34,816 bases of DNA from a bacterium (GCA_016933415.1 JAFGAX010000196.1:1-34816), one strand, 5' to 3'. Shown: positions 8,341 to 18,303, numbered from the stretch's first letter. Translations and numbers: made by a program. The notes: generated from the sequence alone by a model not told the origin.

Positions 8341-9414
8341 ATGATTAAAGTACTCATCACCGAAGATTCCCCGGTCGTCCGGGGATATCTGAAATACATT
8401 CTCGGACAGGATCCGGACATCCAGGTCGTGGGGACGGCGCAGGACGGGGAGGAGGCGGTCCGCATGGTCGAGATGCACAAGCCCGACGTGGTGACCATGG
8501 ACATCCACATGCCGAAGATGGACGGTTTCGAAGCCACGCGCCGCATCATGGAATCCAATCCCGTCCCCATCGTCATCGTCAGCGCCAGTTGGAATCCCGA
8601 GGAGGTTGACAAGACCTTCCGGACCATGGAGGCCGGCGCGGTCGCGGCGCTCGAAAAGCCGCGGGGCATGGGCCATCCGAATTCCGAATCGTCCGTCAAG
8701 GAGCTCCTGCAGACCGTCAAGCTGATGTCCGAGGTCAAAGTGGTTCGGCGGTGGTCCAAATACAAGACCGCCAAGCCGGGCGCCCCGGAGCCGCCGTCCC
8801 CGTCCGCCGAACCCGGCATCCGCGCGCGGCCGGACACCCAGCTCGTGGCCGTCGGCGCCTCGACCGGAGGGCCCATGGTCCTGCAGACTTTGCTCGCGTC
8901 CCTGCCCAAGGATTTTCCCCTGCCCGTCGTCATCGTCCAGCACATCGCGCTGGGCTTCCTGGCGGGTCTCCGGGACTGGCTGGGCCGCAGCGCCTCCATG
9001 CCGGTGCACATCGCCGAGGACAAGCAGCAGCTGGTGAACAGCCACATCTATCTGGCCCCGGACGGATTCCAGATGGGGATCGACCGTTACCGCAAAGTCA
9101 CCCTGCAGAAGGACGTGCCCGGGTACACGCTCTGCCCTTCGGTTTCCTACATGTTCAAATCAGTGGCCGAATCCTTCGGGGACCGCGCGATCGGGGTTCT
9201 GCTGACCGGCATGGGCCGGGACGGAGCGGAGGAGATGCGGCTGATGAAGGAGAAAGGCGCGCTGACCGTGGCCCAGGACAAGGAATCCTCCGTGGTCCAC
9301 GGCATGCCGGGCGAAGCCATCCGGCTCGGCGGCGCCACATTCATCCTGCCTCCCGAAAAGATCGCGGGCAAACTGGTCGATCTGGCCTCCGGCGCCAGGC
9401 GCGAGGGCAAATAG
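8341..9414 (+). CDS. cheB: CheB receptor methylesterase/glutaminase
   Basis: 357 residues. An N-terminal receiver (phospho-acceptor D54 in 'VTMDIHMP') is joined by a linker (about 130-160) to the CheB catalytic domain. The Ser-His-Asp triad is visible: S174 in 'VGASTGGP', H201 in 'VIVQHI' and D294 in 'TGMGRDGAEE'. CheB removes methyl groups from MCP glutamates when phosphorylated, giving adaptation together with CheR. Family length is about 350, so it is complete. It begins with ATG at 8341, with GGAG about 10 nt upstream, and is followed by a 78-nt gap containing a GC-rich hairpin before the hybrid kinase. Confidence 0.95.
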   Translation: MIKVLITEDSPVVRGYLKYILGQDPDIQVVGTAQDGEEAVRMVEMHKPDVVTMDIHMPKMDGFEATRRIMESNPVPIVIVSASWNPEEVDKTFRTMEAGAVAALEKPRGMGHPNSESSVKELLQTVKLMSEVKVVRRWSKYKTAKPGAPEPPSPSAEPGIRARPDTQLVAVGASTGGPMVLQTLLASLPKDFPLPVVIVQHIALGFLAGLRDWLGRSASMPVHIAEDKQQLVNSHIYLAPDGFQMGIDRYRKVTLQKDVPGYTLCPSVSYMFKSVAESFGDRAIGVLLTGMGRDGAEEMRLMKEKGALTVAQDKESSVVHGMPGEAIRLGGATFILPPEKIAGKLVDLASGARREGK

Positions 9415-9429
9415 GGGAAGACCGCGGAC

Positions 9430-9458
9430 GGTCCCGGGCGGATCCGCCGGCCGGGACC
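9430..9458 (+). other. GC-rich intercistronic hairpin between cheB and the hybrid kinase
   Basis: GGTCCCGG (9430-9437) and CCGGGACC (9451-9458) form a perfect 8-bp stem. The loop contains a second palindrome, GCGGATCCGC (9438-9447). No T-tract follows, so this is not a standard terminator. It could slow polymerase, protect or process mRNA, and so change the ratio of the core che genes to the two downstream signalling genes; that role is speculative. Confidence 0.35.
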
Positions 9459-9492
9459 CGGCGCGGTACCTTCTTCATGAGGGACAACCGCC

Positions 9493-12400
9493 TTGGAAAC
9501 GAACCGTAAAATGAAAAACATCGGCGTGGAGATCCTCATCGTCGAGGACAGCCCCACCCAGGCGCTCCACCTGAAGTACATACTCGAGTCGCACGACTAC
9601 CAGGTCACGGTCTCCCGGAACGGACGCGACGCCCTCGAGTACATGCAGACCCACAAGCCGACCATCGTCATCAGCGACATTCTCATGCCCGAGATGGACG
9701 GCTATGAACTCTGCCGCCAGATCCGGCAGGCCGACAACCTGAAATACATCCCCGTCATTCTGCTCACCCAGCTCGTCGATCCGCGTGACGTGATCCGCGG
9801 CCTGCTGTCCGGCGCGGACAATTTCGTCACCAAGCCCTACAGCGAACAGTTCCTCATCTCCCGCATCCAGTACATCCTCGCGAACCAGGAGCTCCGGCGC
9901 AACGCGATCACGGAGATGGGCATCGAGATTTTCTTCGCGGGGCAGAAGCATTTCATCACCTCCGACCGGATGCAGATTCTCGACCTGCTCTTTTCGACCT
10001 TCGAAAACGCGGTCCAGCGGAACCAGGAGCTGGAGGAGGCCAACAAGGAGCTCCGCAAGGCCATCGAGACCATCGAAACCATCAACGAGGTTTCGGAGAA
10101 GCTCAACCGCTCCCTCCGGCCGGAGGGCGTCGCCGAGGCGATCGCCATCGGCGTGAAGCGGCTGATCGACTACAGCGAGTGCCTTATCTACCGCATCGAC
10201 GACCAGGGCCAGCATCTCATCCCCGTGCGTTTCAGCCCGAAAACGGGAGAGGGCCTGACCGCCGCGGCCCCGGACCGTCCCCTCGACGTGGGGGAGGGCA
10301 TCATCGGACTCGTCTTCGCCAAGGGCAGGCCGGAGATGATCGGCGACGTGTCGAAACATCCCAAGTCGAACACGCCGCACGGCATCAAGCCGCCCGAGGA
10401 GTCGATGCTCGCGGTGCCGATGCAGTACGAGGGCAAAACGCTCGGCGTCATCGCCCTGACCAAGCCGGGACTGCACCAGTTCTCAGACGCCCATCTCCGC
10501 ATCCTGACCATCCTCGCCGGACAGACCGGCGTCGCCATCGAGAACGCCCGCCTGATGCAGATGGAGCGCCGGCGCACGCGGCAGCTGTCGCTGATCAACG
10601 AGGTGTCCGGGCGCGCCGCCTCCACGCTCGACAAGAAGGAACTCTGCCGTCTGGTCGTCGATTCCATCCGGAGCGAGTTCGAGTCCACCCAGGTCATCCT
10701 CATGCTCATGGACCCGGACAGGCATGAGCTGTTCATGCAGGTTCAGTCCGGCCCGTTCACTGAGAAAATCCCGCTGGACCACACCCAGCCGGTCGAGGAG
10801 GGCATTGTCGGCAGGGCCGCGTCCACCGGGGAAGTGCAGGCGGTCCGGAGCCGCCGGAAGGGGGACTCCGCGGCCATCCTTCCCGACGCGCAGTCCGAGC
10901 TCGCCGTGCCCATCCGCAAGAGCGGGGATCCGATCGGGGTGCTCCACCTGCTGAGCAGCCAGCCGGGCATGTTCGGCGAGACGGACATCGAAATGATGAA
11001 GACCCTGGCCGACCAGATCGCCGTCGGGCTCGAGAACGCGCGGCTGTTCGAGAGCGAGAAGCGGAACAAGGAAATGGCGCAGGCGGCCAATCGCGCGAAG
11101 AGCGAATTTCTTGCGAACATGAGCCATGAAATCCGAACCCCGATGAACAGCATCATCGGATTCTCGGAACTGCTTCTCCAGGAGAACCTGCCCGCCGAAT
11201 TGACCGATTTCGTGCGCACGATCAAGCTCAACGGCGAGGAACTGCTCGAAATCATCAACGAGATCCTCGATCTGTCGAAGGTCGAGACCGGCCGCATGGA
11301 GATCGAGACCATCGATTTCGACGGGGCGGAGCTCGTCCAGAACGTCGCCAATCTCGTGCGGCCGAAAGTGCTCGACCGGGGTCTGGCGTTCGAAGTCGCG
11401 ACCACGCCGCCGCAGCTGCCCTTCCTGCATGCCGACCGGACCAAGATCCGGCAGGTACTGGTGAACCTTCTCGGAAACGCCGTGAAGTTCACCGAGGAGG
11501 GCAGTATCCGGCTCATGATCGACCTCGACGAGCTGAACGCCGACGAGGCCGTGATGACGGCCCATGTCCAGGATACGGGCATCGGCATCGCCAAGGACAA
11601 ATTCGCCGCGATTTTCGAGCCGTTCACCCAGGCCGACGCGTCCATGACGCGCCGGTTCGGCGGGACGGGGCTCGGGCTGACGCTCTGCAAGAACATGATC
11701 GAGCTGATGGGCGGCAAGCTCTGGTTCGCTTCGGAAGTGAAACAGGGCAGCACGTTCTCGTTTTCGATCCCGGTCCGGGTCGTCCCCGAGTCCGCGCGAG
11801 AGGAGAAGGCGCCTCCGGTCAAGGCCGCTTCGCGTATGCCCGCGACGTCCGGCGCAGCCGTGTCGTCGGTCGAGCAGAGCGTGTCTGCGGTGAGCCAGGC
11901 GATCGCCGCTTCGCGGGGCGCATCGGGATCAGGGGGGGGCGACGGGCGCAGGAAAAAGGCGCCGATGGTGCTGATCATCGAGGACAACGCCAGCACGATT
12001 TCCCTGCTGACCCGATACATGGAGAAGGACGGGTACCAGGTCATTTCGAGCGCACACGGGGAGGACGGTGTGCTGAAGGCCAAGTTCTACCGGCCGGACG
12101 CCATTCTGCTCGAGATTCTCCTGCCGGGAAAGATGGACGGATGGGAGGTCCTGCGGACCCTCAAGTCCAGCTCGCTGACACGGGAGATTCCGGTGATCGT
12201 CTGCTCGGTGCTGTCCAACCAGAAAAAGGCCTTCAGCCTGGGCGCGGTTGAGTATTTCGAAAAGCCGGCCCCGGAAAAGGCCCTTCTTGAAACCCTGCAC
12301 CGGTCCATCGGAATGCCCACCGACACCGGCCAGGAAGTCCTGGTCATAGACGACGACCAGACCGTTCTCGTCCTGTTCGAGAAAATTTTCAAGCGGCAGG

Positions 12401-13440
12401 GCCTGCCGGTCCGGACATTCGAGAACGGCCGGGATGCCATCGACTACATCGAGACCGGTGTGCCGATTTCCCTCATCATCCTCGACCTGCTGATGCCCGG
12501 CATCGACGGATTCGAGGTTCTGCAGAAGCTGAAATCCTCGGAAAAAACGGCGAACATACCCGTCGTCATCTACACGGCCAAGAAACTCAACGCCAAGGAC
12601 CGGTCCCGGCTGAGCCAGAATTACGAGCTCCTGCTCCAGAAAACCGAGGAAACACCCGACACGCTCCTGCGGCAGATCAACGACCTGGTGTCGACGCGGA
12701 TCGAGCGGGACGAAGCGGAAGAACCCGCCCGGTCCCGCGGGAAGATCCTGCTGGCCGAGGACGATCCCTCGGGCCAGAAGCTCATGCAGCACATTCTCGA
12801 CCGCATGGGTTACGACGTCGAACTGGCGGGAACGGGCAGGGAAGTGTTGAACAAGATCGACCAGGACTGTTTCGACATCGTGCTGATGGACATGGAAATG
12901 CCGGTCATGGACGGTTTCACCGCCACCCGGGAGCTCCGCAAACGGGACGCGTACCGGGATTTTCCGATCATCGCGCTCACGGCCCATGCGATGAAGGAGC
13001 ATCGGGACAAGACCATCGCCGCCGGGTGCACGGATTATCTCTCCAAGCCCATCAACCGGGAAAAACTGGAGGCCATGCTGGAAAAGTACATCGGACGCCC
13101 CGCCGTTCCCGCTCCGCATGCGGAAGGCACGCCGGCCGGAACTTCACCCAAAGCCGAGGCCAGGACCGAGGACGATCCGCTGATGGCCGAACTCACCCAG
13201 TTCTTCATCAGCGATCTGGCCCAGCGGATTCAGAAGTTCGACGCGGACATCAAGAGCAGGAACATCGACGAAGTCGTCCGTTTCGGGCATTCGCTCAAGG
13301 GTACGGCTGGCTCCTACGGATTCCCTGAATTCTCGAAAATCGGGGGAGAGATCGAGAAAATCGGGAAGGAAGGCAACTGGGAGGCCATCCTGCAGCTCCA
13401 GAAGCGCCTCCAGGACGAATACCGCATCATCGAAGGGTGA
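9493..13440 (+). CDS. Multi-receiver hybrid histidine kinase with C-terminal Hpt
   Basis: 1315 residues, no membrane segment. Domain order: receiver 1 (about 6-125, acceptor D62), linker helix, GAF 1 (about 207-355), GAF 2 (about 366-525), HisKA (H545 in '[11 protein letters not shown]'), HATPase ('[13 protein letters not shown]', 'DTGIGI', 'GGTGLGL'), Gly/Ser/Ala-rich linker (about 770-820), receiver 2 (about 822-940), receiver 3 (about 948-1065, D998), receiver 4 (about 1082-1200, D1133) and Hpt (about 1225-1315, H1266 in '[13 protein letters not shown]'). It contains a full His-Asp-His-Asp relay set in one chain. In receiver 2 the acceptor Asp is replaced by E874. TTG start at 9493 chosen because GAGGGA (9479-9484) lies 8 nt upstream; ATG at 9511 is the alternative. 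The GAF domains suggest a soluble small-molecule or redox input. Its place in the che operon suggests cross-talk with CheA. Confidence 0.93.
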   Translation: METNRKMKNIGVEILIVEDSPTQALHLKYILESHDYQVTVSRNGRDALEYMQTHKPTIVISDILMPEMDGYELCRQIRQADNLKYIPVILLTQLVDPRDVIRGLLSGADNFVTKPYSEQFLISRIQYILANQELRRNAITEMGIEIFFAGQKHFITSDRMQILDLLFSTFENAVQRNQELEEANKELRKAIETIETINEVSEKLNRSLRPEGVAEAIAIGVKRLIDYSECLIYRIDDQGQHLIPVRFSPKTGEGLTAAAPDRPLDVGEGIIGLVFAKGRPEMIGDVSKHPKSNTPHGIKPPEESMLAVPMQYEGKTLGVIALTKPGLHQFSDAHLRILTILAGQTGVAIENARLMQMERRRTRQLSLINEVSGRAASTLDKKELCRLVVDSIRSEFESTQVILMLMDPDRHELFMQVQSGPFTEKIPLDHTQPVEEGIVGRAASTGEVQAVRSRRKGDSAAILPDAQSELAVPIRKSGDPIGVLHLLSSQPGMFGETDIEMMKTLADQIAVGLENARLFESEKRNKEMAQAANRAKSEFLANMSHEIRTPMNSIIGFSELLLQENLPAELTDFVRTIKLNGEELLEIINEILDLSKVETGRMEIETIDFDGAELVQNVANLVRPKVLDRGLAFEVATTPPQLPFLHADRTKIRQVLVNLLGNAVKFTEEGSIRLMIDLDELNADEAVMTAHVQDTGIGIAKDKFAAIFEPFTQADASMTRRFGGTGLGLTLCKNMIELMGGKLWFASEVKQGSTFSFSIPVRVVPESAREEKAPPVKAASRMPATSGAAVSSVEQSVSAVSQAIAASRGASGSGGGDGRRKKAPMVLIIEDNASTISLLTRYMEKDGYQVISSAHGEDGVLKAKFYRPDAILLEILLPGKMDGWEVLRTLKSSSLTREIPVIVCSVLSNQKKAFSLGAVEYFEKPAPEKALLETLHRSIGMPTDTGQEVLVIDDDQTVLVLFEKIFKRQGLPVRTFENGRDAIDYIETGVPISLIILDLLMPGIDGFEVLQKLKSSEKTANIPVVIYTAKKLNAKDRSRLSQNYELLLQKTEETPDTLLRQINDLVSTRIERDEAEEPARSRGKILLAEDDPSGQKLMQHILDRMGYDVELAGTGREVLNKIDQDCFDIVLMDMEMPVMDGFTATRELRKRDAYRDFPIIALTAHAMKEHRDKTIAAGCTDYLSKPINREKLEAMLEKYIGRPAVPAPHAEGTPAGTSPKAEARTEDDPLMAELTQFFISDLAQRIQKFDADIKSRNIDEVVRFGHSLKGTAGSYGFPEFSKIGGEIEKIGKEGNWEAILQLQKRLQDEYRIIEG

Positions 13441-13443
13441 CCG

Positions 13444-14547
13444 ATGAGACCCGAACAGATGACCGTTCTGACGGTGGACGACACGCCCGCGAACATCCGC
13501 CTGCTCACCCACTACCTCGAAAAGCAGGGCTACCGCGTCCTCACCGCGGAGGACGGATTCGAAGGATTCAAGGCCGCGATCCAGCACCATCCAGATCTTG
13601 TACTGCTGGACGTCATGATGCCCGGCACGGACGGTTATGAAGTCTGCGAGCTCCTCAAGGCCGAAGAGGAGACCAAGGATATCCCCATCATGTTTCTCAC
13701 CGCGAAAGCGGAGGTGGAGGACCGAATCCGCGGATTCGAACTGGGCGCGGTGGATTACATCACCAAGCCCTTCAACCTGACGGAAATCACCACCCGTCTG
13801 CGGACGCACCTGCGCCTCAAATACCTCGAGAAGGAGCGCGTCCGGACGGGGCAAATACTTCTTCAGACGCAGAAACTGGCGAGTCTGGGCCGGTCCCAGT
13901 CGGTGTTCGCCGAACGGCTTGCGGGCCTGGTCGAGCACATCGGTTCCGGGCTGAAAAAAGCCGGATCCGGGGCGGCCGGCGCGGGAATGGCGGCCGCGGT
14001 TGATGAGATGAAGCGCCTGCTCGGTGATCTCCGGTCCGTGTCGAACGCCACCGCTTCGGACATGGAGCGCATTTCCCTATCCGACCTGGTGGACGGCGTT
14101 CTGGATCTGATGGCGCCCGTCATTCCGAACAACGTCCGTTTCACCGTGGACTGGCCGAAGGTTTCGCCCGTCATCACGGGGAATATCGGGATGATGCACC
14201 AGGCGGTTCTCAACCTCGGTCTGAACGCCATGGAAACGGCGGTCGGGGGCGGTGACATCGCGGTGCGCATTTCCGAAGGTCCCCCGCCCGAAGGCGCCGG
14301 AACGGCCGCGGACGGGGAATCGGGGCCGGTGTACGCCTGTGTCGCGATGACGGACACGGCTCCGCGCAAGGAACCGCTTTCGTTCAACCGGGAAACCGGC
14401 CTGTTCAGCACGGCGAAAAACAATCTCAACGCCGGCATCCGGCTGACCGCCATCAATGCCATCATGATCCACCACAAGGGAATGCTCGAGCTGACGGAGA
14501 AGGAAGGACGCACCACGGTCGCGATCTGGCTCCCGACGGCAAACTGA
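13444..14547 (+). CDS. Receiver domain fused to a degenerate histidine-kinase core (pseudokinase)
   Basis: 367 residues. An intact N-terminal receiver (about 5-125, acceptor D56 in 'VLLDVMMPG', Lys in 'YITKPF') is followed by a region that aligns by eye with a HisKA-HATPase core. It starts 'QKLASLG', as many kinases do, but where active kinases read 'AHE' it reads 'AER', so the phospho-His is absent. The ATPase part keeps an N-box-like 'NLGLNAMET', but the DxGxG box has become 'DTAPRKE' and the GTGLGL box 'NAGIRL'. ATP hydrolysis is therefore unlikely. Such proteins can act as phosphate-dependent scaffolds or as allosteric partners of an active kinase. It begins 3 nt after the hybrid kinase stop, so the two are probably co-translated partners, and it is the last gene before the terminator. 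Confidence 0.88.
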   Translation: MRPEQMTVLTVDDTPANIRLLTHYLEKQGYRVLTAEDGFEGFKAAIQHHPDLVLLDVMMPGTDGYEVCELLKAEEETKDIPIMFLTAKAEVEDRIRGFELGAVDYITKPFNLTEITTRLRTHLRLKYLEKERVRTGQILLQTQKLASLGRSQSVFAERLAGLVEHIGSGLKKAGSGAAGAGMAAAVDEMKRLLGDLRSVSNATASDMERISLSDLVDGVLDLMAPVIPNNVRFTVDWPKVSPVITGNIGMMHQAVLNLGLNAMETAVGGGDIAVRISEGPPPEGAGTAADGESGPVYACVAMTDTAPRKEPLSFNRETGLFSTAKNNLNAGIRLTAINAIMIHHKGMLELTEKEGRTTVAIWLPTAN

Positions 14548-14575
14548 GCCGGCTTTGAGCGGCATTCGGTTTTTG

Positions 14576-14610
14576 AAAAAGGCGGCCTTCCCGCAGAAGG
14601 CCGCCTTTTT
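14576..14610 (+). terminator. Intrinsic terminator of the chemosensory operon
   Basis: GGCGGCCTT (14581-14589) pairs perfectly with AAGGCCGCC (14597-14605) around a 7-nt loop. A run of A upstream (14576-14580) and of T downstream (14606-14610 and beyond) extends the stem and gives the U-tract. It lies 29 nt after the last stop codon. With A on one side and T on the other it could work in both directions. Confidence 0.93.
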
Positions 14611-14628
14611 CTTTTTATTTCAAACAGG

Positions 14629-14657
14629 TTGACAAGAAAAGCGGAAAGTCGTATATT
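14629..14657 (+). promoter_or_regulatory. Sigma-70 promoter for mltG-pcrA
   Basis: TTGACA (14629-14634) and TATATT (14652-14657) are separated by exactly 17 nt, a near-consensus housekeeping promoter. It lies just after the upstream terminator and about 85 nt before the mltG start, as expected for a new transcription unit. Confidence 0.85.
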
Positions 14658-14743
14658 GTCGTTCGCACCGGGTTCCGGCCCGCAAGTTTTTATACCACCG
14701 CAGAATCATCCGCGATAATCCGCAACCCTTCGGCAGGACAGGG

Positions 14744-15772
14744 ATGGGAATCCGCTTCAATCCGCGAATCACACGCATGATCCTGATCGCATCGGCCGCC
14801 GCACTTCTCGCCGCAGTCATGGCCTGCGTCATTTTGCTGTTCGTTCCGTTCCGGGCGATCCCGGCCGAAATCCGCATCGAACGGGGCAGTTCCGCCGGAC
14901 GCGTCGCCGCGCTTCTCCGGGAGAACGGAGTGATCCGGTCTGAGACAGGCTTCCGCGCCGCTGTGCGTATTCTCGGAGCATCGAGACGCCTCGAGGCCGG
15001 CCGGTATTTTTTCGAATCCCCCCAATCCCATTACCGTATCGTGTCCGCGATCCGCAACGGACGCGTGATGCGCATGTCCGTGACACTGCCGGAGGGCATG
15101 ACCGCCCGCCGAACGGCCGGACTGCTGTCACGCGCCGTGGATCTCGATTCCGCCGCATTCATGGCCGCCGTCCGCGACTCAGCCATGGTCCGCAGGTACG
15201 GCATTTCGGCTGCGTCTCTCGAAGGCTACCTGTTTCCGGACACATACCGGTTTTCCACGTCCGCAACGGTCGACGAGGTGCTGGATGCGATGGTCGGATC
15301 TTTCAGGCGGATTTTCACCGACTCCATGGCCGCCCGGGGACGGGACATGGGATTCGATTCCCATCAGGTGATCACGCTGGCCTCTCTCGTTGAGGGCGAG
15401 GCGCTTCTGGACGAGGAACGGCCCCTGGTCGCGGCGGTCTACCTCAACCGTCTCCGCATCGGCATGGCCCTGCAGGCCTGCCCGACCATCCAGTACCTGC
15501 TCCCGGACGGCCCGCGCCGCCTGCTCAACCGGGATCTCCACATCGAATCGCCCTACAACACCTATCTTCACCCCGGACTTCCGCCCGGACCGGTGAACAA
15601 TCCCGGCCTGGCCTCCATACGGGCCGTTCTGAACCCCGCGCCCGTCAATTACCTGTACATGGTGGCCAACGGGGACGGTTCACATACCTTTTCCGCAGGT
15701 CTGGACGGACATAACCGGGCGAAGCAGAGGCTGAACCGGATCCGTCGGGAAATATCGAGGCGGAAGGGATGA
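14744..15772 (+). CDS. mltG: Endolytic peptidoglycan transglycosylase MltG (YceG family)
   Basis: 342 residues, the usual size of the family. One N-terminal membrane anchor (about 12-33, 'MILIASAAALLAAVMACVIL') places the catalytic part in the periplasm. A LysM-like subdomain ('IRIERGSSAGRVAALLREN') precedes the YceG domain. The catalytic Glu is E217 in 'ITLASLVEGEA', followed by the conserved 'VYLNRLRIGM.LQACPTIQY' block and 'PYNTYLHPGLPPGPVNNPG'. MltG cleaves nascent glycan strands and is thought to set strand length as a terminator of polymerisation. ATG start with AGGACAGGG upstream. The stop overlaps the next gene's start (ATGA), so mltG and the helicase are translationally coupled, an arrangement with no obvious functional link. 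Confidence 0.95.
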   Translation: MGIRFNPRITRMILIASAAALLAAVMACVILLFVPFRAIPAEIRIERGSSAGRVAALLRENGVIRSETGFRAAVRILGASRRLEAGRYFFESPQSHYRIVSAIRNGRVMRMSVTLPEGMTARRTAGLLSRAVDLDSAAFMAAVRDSAMVRRYGISAASLEGYLFPDTYRFSTSATVDEVLDAMVGSFRRIFTDSMAARGRDMGFDSHQVITLASLVEGEALLDEERPLVAAVYLNRLRIGMALQACPTIQYLLPDGPRRLLNRDLHIESPYNTYLHPGLPPGPVNNPGLASIRAVLNPAPVNYLYMVANGDGSHTFSAGLDGHNRAKQRLNRIRREISRRKG

Positions 15773-18048
15773 GTGTGCATCCTTCCCCCGCGGGACATTC
15801 GCGGCTGGCCGCGTCCTTGGAAACGCTGAACCCGGAACAGCGCCGTGCGGTCGAGCAGACCGACGGCCCTGTCCTGATCCTGGCGGGCGCGGGCAGCGGC
15901 AAGACACGTGTGCTCACGCACAAGATCGCCTTTCTCACGGAGCGGCGGGGCATACCCGGCCGCGACATCCTGGCCATGACGTTCACGAAAAAGGCGGCCG
16001 AGGAGATGCGCACCCGCATTCGGGAACTCACGGGCGGCGAAGATGGAATCTGGATCGGGACCTTTCATTCCGTTTTCGCGCGCATCCTCCGGACCGAGGC
16101 GCCCCTGGTCGGCTATCACAGGGACTTTGTCATCTACGACAAGGAGGACCAGGAGCGGCTCGTCAAACAGCTGATCGAGAAGCTCGGTCATTCCGCCAGG
16201 CAGGTGCCGCCGCGACTGGTCGCCTCCCTGATCAGCCGCTCCAAGAACGGGCTGGTGTCGCCGCAGGAGTTCCGGTCCGCGAATCCGGGCCCCATGAACG
16301 CGGTGACGGCCGAAGTGTTCGAGGAATACCAGGCCGCCCTCGTTGCCAATCAGGCCTTCGATTACGATGACCTCATCACGGTTCCCATCCGCCTGTTCCG
16401 GGAACACCCCGCGGTTCTTGAAAAATACCGGCGGCGTTTCCGCTACATTCTGGTCGACGAATACCAGGACACCAACCGGGCCCAGTACCGGCTCGTCGTG
16501 GACCTGTCCCTCGGACACCGGAACCTCTGCGTGGTGGGGGATGACGACCAGTCCATATACGGCTGGCGAGGGGCGGACATCCGCAACATACTCGATTTCG
16601 AGCAGGATTTCCCCGAGACGGCGGTCTTCCGGCTCGAGCAGAATTACCGGTCCACGGGAAATATCCTGAAGGCGGCCGGCTCCGTCGTGGACAAGAATCT
16701 GAGGCGCAAGGCCAAGACCCTCTGGTCCGAACGGGAAGCGGGCGAGAAAGTCGACGTCATCGAAGTCGAGGACGAGCGGGAGGAGGCCCGGCGTGTGGTG
16801 GAATGCATCCGGGATGAAGTGTTCCGGAACAAGCGGAATTTCCGCGATTTCGCGGTGCTGTACCGGACCAACGCCCAGTCGCGCGCCGTGGAAGACGGCC
16901 TGCGCCGGGCCGGTATCTCCTATGTCATCGTCGGCGGCGTCCGGTTCTATGAGCGCAAGGAAATCAAGGACGTTCTCGCCTACCTGAAGGTGATCACCAA
17001 CCCCAGGGACGACCTCAGCCTGCGGCGCATCGTCAATTTCCCGATCCGGGGCATCGGAGAATCGACGCTTCACAAGATCTCGGTCTGGGCGGCCGAGCGT
17101 AACCTGGACCTGTTCGAAGGCCTGGGTCGGGTGGAGGAGATCCCGGACATTCCGGGCCGTGCCGGGCGGAACATGCGGGCCTTTCATGCGCTCATCCGCA
17201 AGTACACGGCGCTCAAGGACGAGATCTCCGCGGGAGAACTGGTGCACGCGGTCGTGGACGAGATCGGCCTGATCGCGATGTTCAAGGACGACACCACGCC
17301 CGAGGGACGGGGCCGCATCGAAAACATCCGGGAATTCCTCAACGCCGCCCATGAATACACCCAGACCGCGGAGGATCCGACGCTTTCGGGCTTTCTGGAG
17401 CAGATCGCCCTGATCACCGACATCGACCGCGCGGACCTCAAGTCATCGGCCGTGACGCTGATGACCGTGCACTGCGCGAAGGGGCTGGAGTTTCCGGTCG
17501 TGGCCGTTGTCGGTCTGGAGGACGGCCTGTTTCCGCTCATCCGCGACGCGGACGGGGACGATGACCTCGAGGAGGAACGACGGCTGTTTTACGTCGCGCT
17601 GACGCGCGCTAAGGAGAAAGTCATTCTCCTGCACGGCCGAAACCGGAACGTCTTCAACTCGCAGACCGCACGCATTCCGTCACGATTCCTGGATGAACTG
17701 GACGGGGCCGCGGTGAATGTGGTTCGCGAGGAGTCGAAGCGGCCCGTGAAGCGGTGGAGCCGGTTTGCGGACGGTGATGGAGAAAGCGGATTCGCCCGCC
17801 GCAGGTCTCCCTGGGATTCGGACGATTACGACGACAGTCCCCGGCCCGGCGCGGGGCGTTCCGGCCGGAGCCGGTCGGCGCCTTCGCCCTTTCAGCACGG
17901 CACGCGTGTCGGGCATGAGGAATATGGGAGGGGTACCGTGCTCTCCGTAGAGGGGGAGGGTCCCCGCCAGACCTGTCTCGTGCGTTTCGACGACGGCGTG
18001 GAGAAGAAGTTCCTGCTCCGGTTCGCGAGGCTGGAGAAGATCGGGTAA
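15769..18048 (+). CDS. pcrA: UvrD/PcrA-type superfamily 1 DNA helicase
   Basis: 759 residues, typical for PcrA/UvrD. The helicase motifs are in order: Walker A 'GAGSGKT' (40-46), motif Ia 'AMTFTKKAAEEM', Walker B 'VDEYQDTN' (229-236), motif III 'GDDDQSIYGWRGAD', motif IV 'QNYRSTGNIL', motif V 'TVHCAKGLEF' and motif VI 'YVALTRAKE'. A basic, Ser/Arg/Asp-rich linker (about 655-705) leads to a C-terminal Tudor-like domain ('FQHGTRVGHEEYGRGTVL...') of the kind that binds RNA polymerase in PcrA/UvrD. It unwinds DNA 3'-5' in nucleotide-excision and mismatch repair and clears stalled polymerase. PcrA and UvrD are not separable by sequence alone; the symbol is a family choice. Confidence 0.95.
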   Translation: MSVHPSPAGHSRLAASLETLNPEQRRAVEQTDGPVLILAGAGSGKTRVLTHKIAFLTERRGIPGRDILAMTFTKKAAEEMRTRIRELTGGEDGIWIGTFHSVFARILRTEAPLVGYHRDFVIYDKEDQERLVKQLIEKLGHSARQVPPRLVASLISRSKNGLVSPQEFRSANPGPMNAVTAEVFEEYQAALVANQAFDYDDLITVPIRLFREHPAVLEKYRRRFRYILVDEYQDTNRAQYRLVVDLSLGHRNLCVVGDDDQSIYGWRGADIRNILDFEQDFPETAVFRLEQNYRSTGNILKAAGSVVDKNLRRKAKTLWSEREAGEKVDVIEVEDEREEARRVVECIRDEVFRNKRNFRDFAVLYRTNAQSRAVEDGLRRAGISYVIVGGVRFYERKEIKDVLAYLKVITNPRDDLSLRRIVNFPIRGIGESTLHKISVWAAERNLDLFEGLGRVEEIPDIPGRAGRNMRAFHALIRKYTALKDEISAGELVHAVVDEIGLIAMFKDDTTPEGRGRIENIREFLNAAHEYTQTAEDPTLSGFLEQIALITDIDRADLKSSAVTLMTVHCAKGLEFPVVAVVGLEDGLFPLIRDADGDDDLEEERRLFYVALTRAKEKVILLHGRNRNVFNSQTARIPSRFLDELDGAAVNVVREESKRPVKRWSRFADGDGESGFARRRSPWDSDDYDDSPRPGAGRSGRSRSAPSPFQHGTRVGHEEYGRGTVLSVEGEGPRQTCLVRFDDGVEKKFLLRFARLEKIG

Positions 18049-18272
18049 CGGAAGAGAGTAACCGGAATGGTGCAAATAATTCGGATCGGCTGTTGGATCC
18101 CCATTTTGGGATTCCAGGTTTAACTATTTCCCGCCTTATCTGTTTCAGTGACGGCATGAAAACGAGAATTCATTTGCCGTGGTTTCCAGAATGAAGGAAA
18201 TTTTTCGACGACCAAGTGAATGGATTTCGTTTGCGTGCATGATCACCCGGCCCGATTCTGAAAAATAATTAC

Positions 18273-18303
18273 TTGACAAGCATTAATAAATTTACTATAT
18301 AAT
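18273..18303 (+). promoter_or_regulatory. Sigma-70 promoter of the secreted-protein gene
   Basis: TTGACA at 18273-18278 is followed by TATATA at 18296-18301 (17-nt spacer), overlapping TATAAT at 18298-18303 (19-nt spacer). Either gives a good promoter. It implies an unusually long leader of about 200 nt before the ATG at 18513. Confidence 0.75.

Noticed and set aside
5905-9045. A 1046-codon open frame on the - strand, and other long - strand frames (e.g. 3986-5674, 1596-3221, 10743-12083)
   Set aside because: These lie antisense to clearly recognisable che genes, have His/Arg/Asp/Gly-rich low-complexity translations with no known motif, and are the usual frame shadows of GC-rich codon usage.
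11932-11939. G8 tract in the hybrid-kinase linker (and a G9 tract at 33251-33259 in the VanZ-LamG gene) as phase-variation switches
   Set aside because: At this GC content several runs of eight or more G or C are expected by chance in a window of this size, so two are not an excess. Strain-to-strain length variation would be needed to revive the idea.
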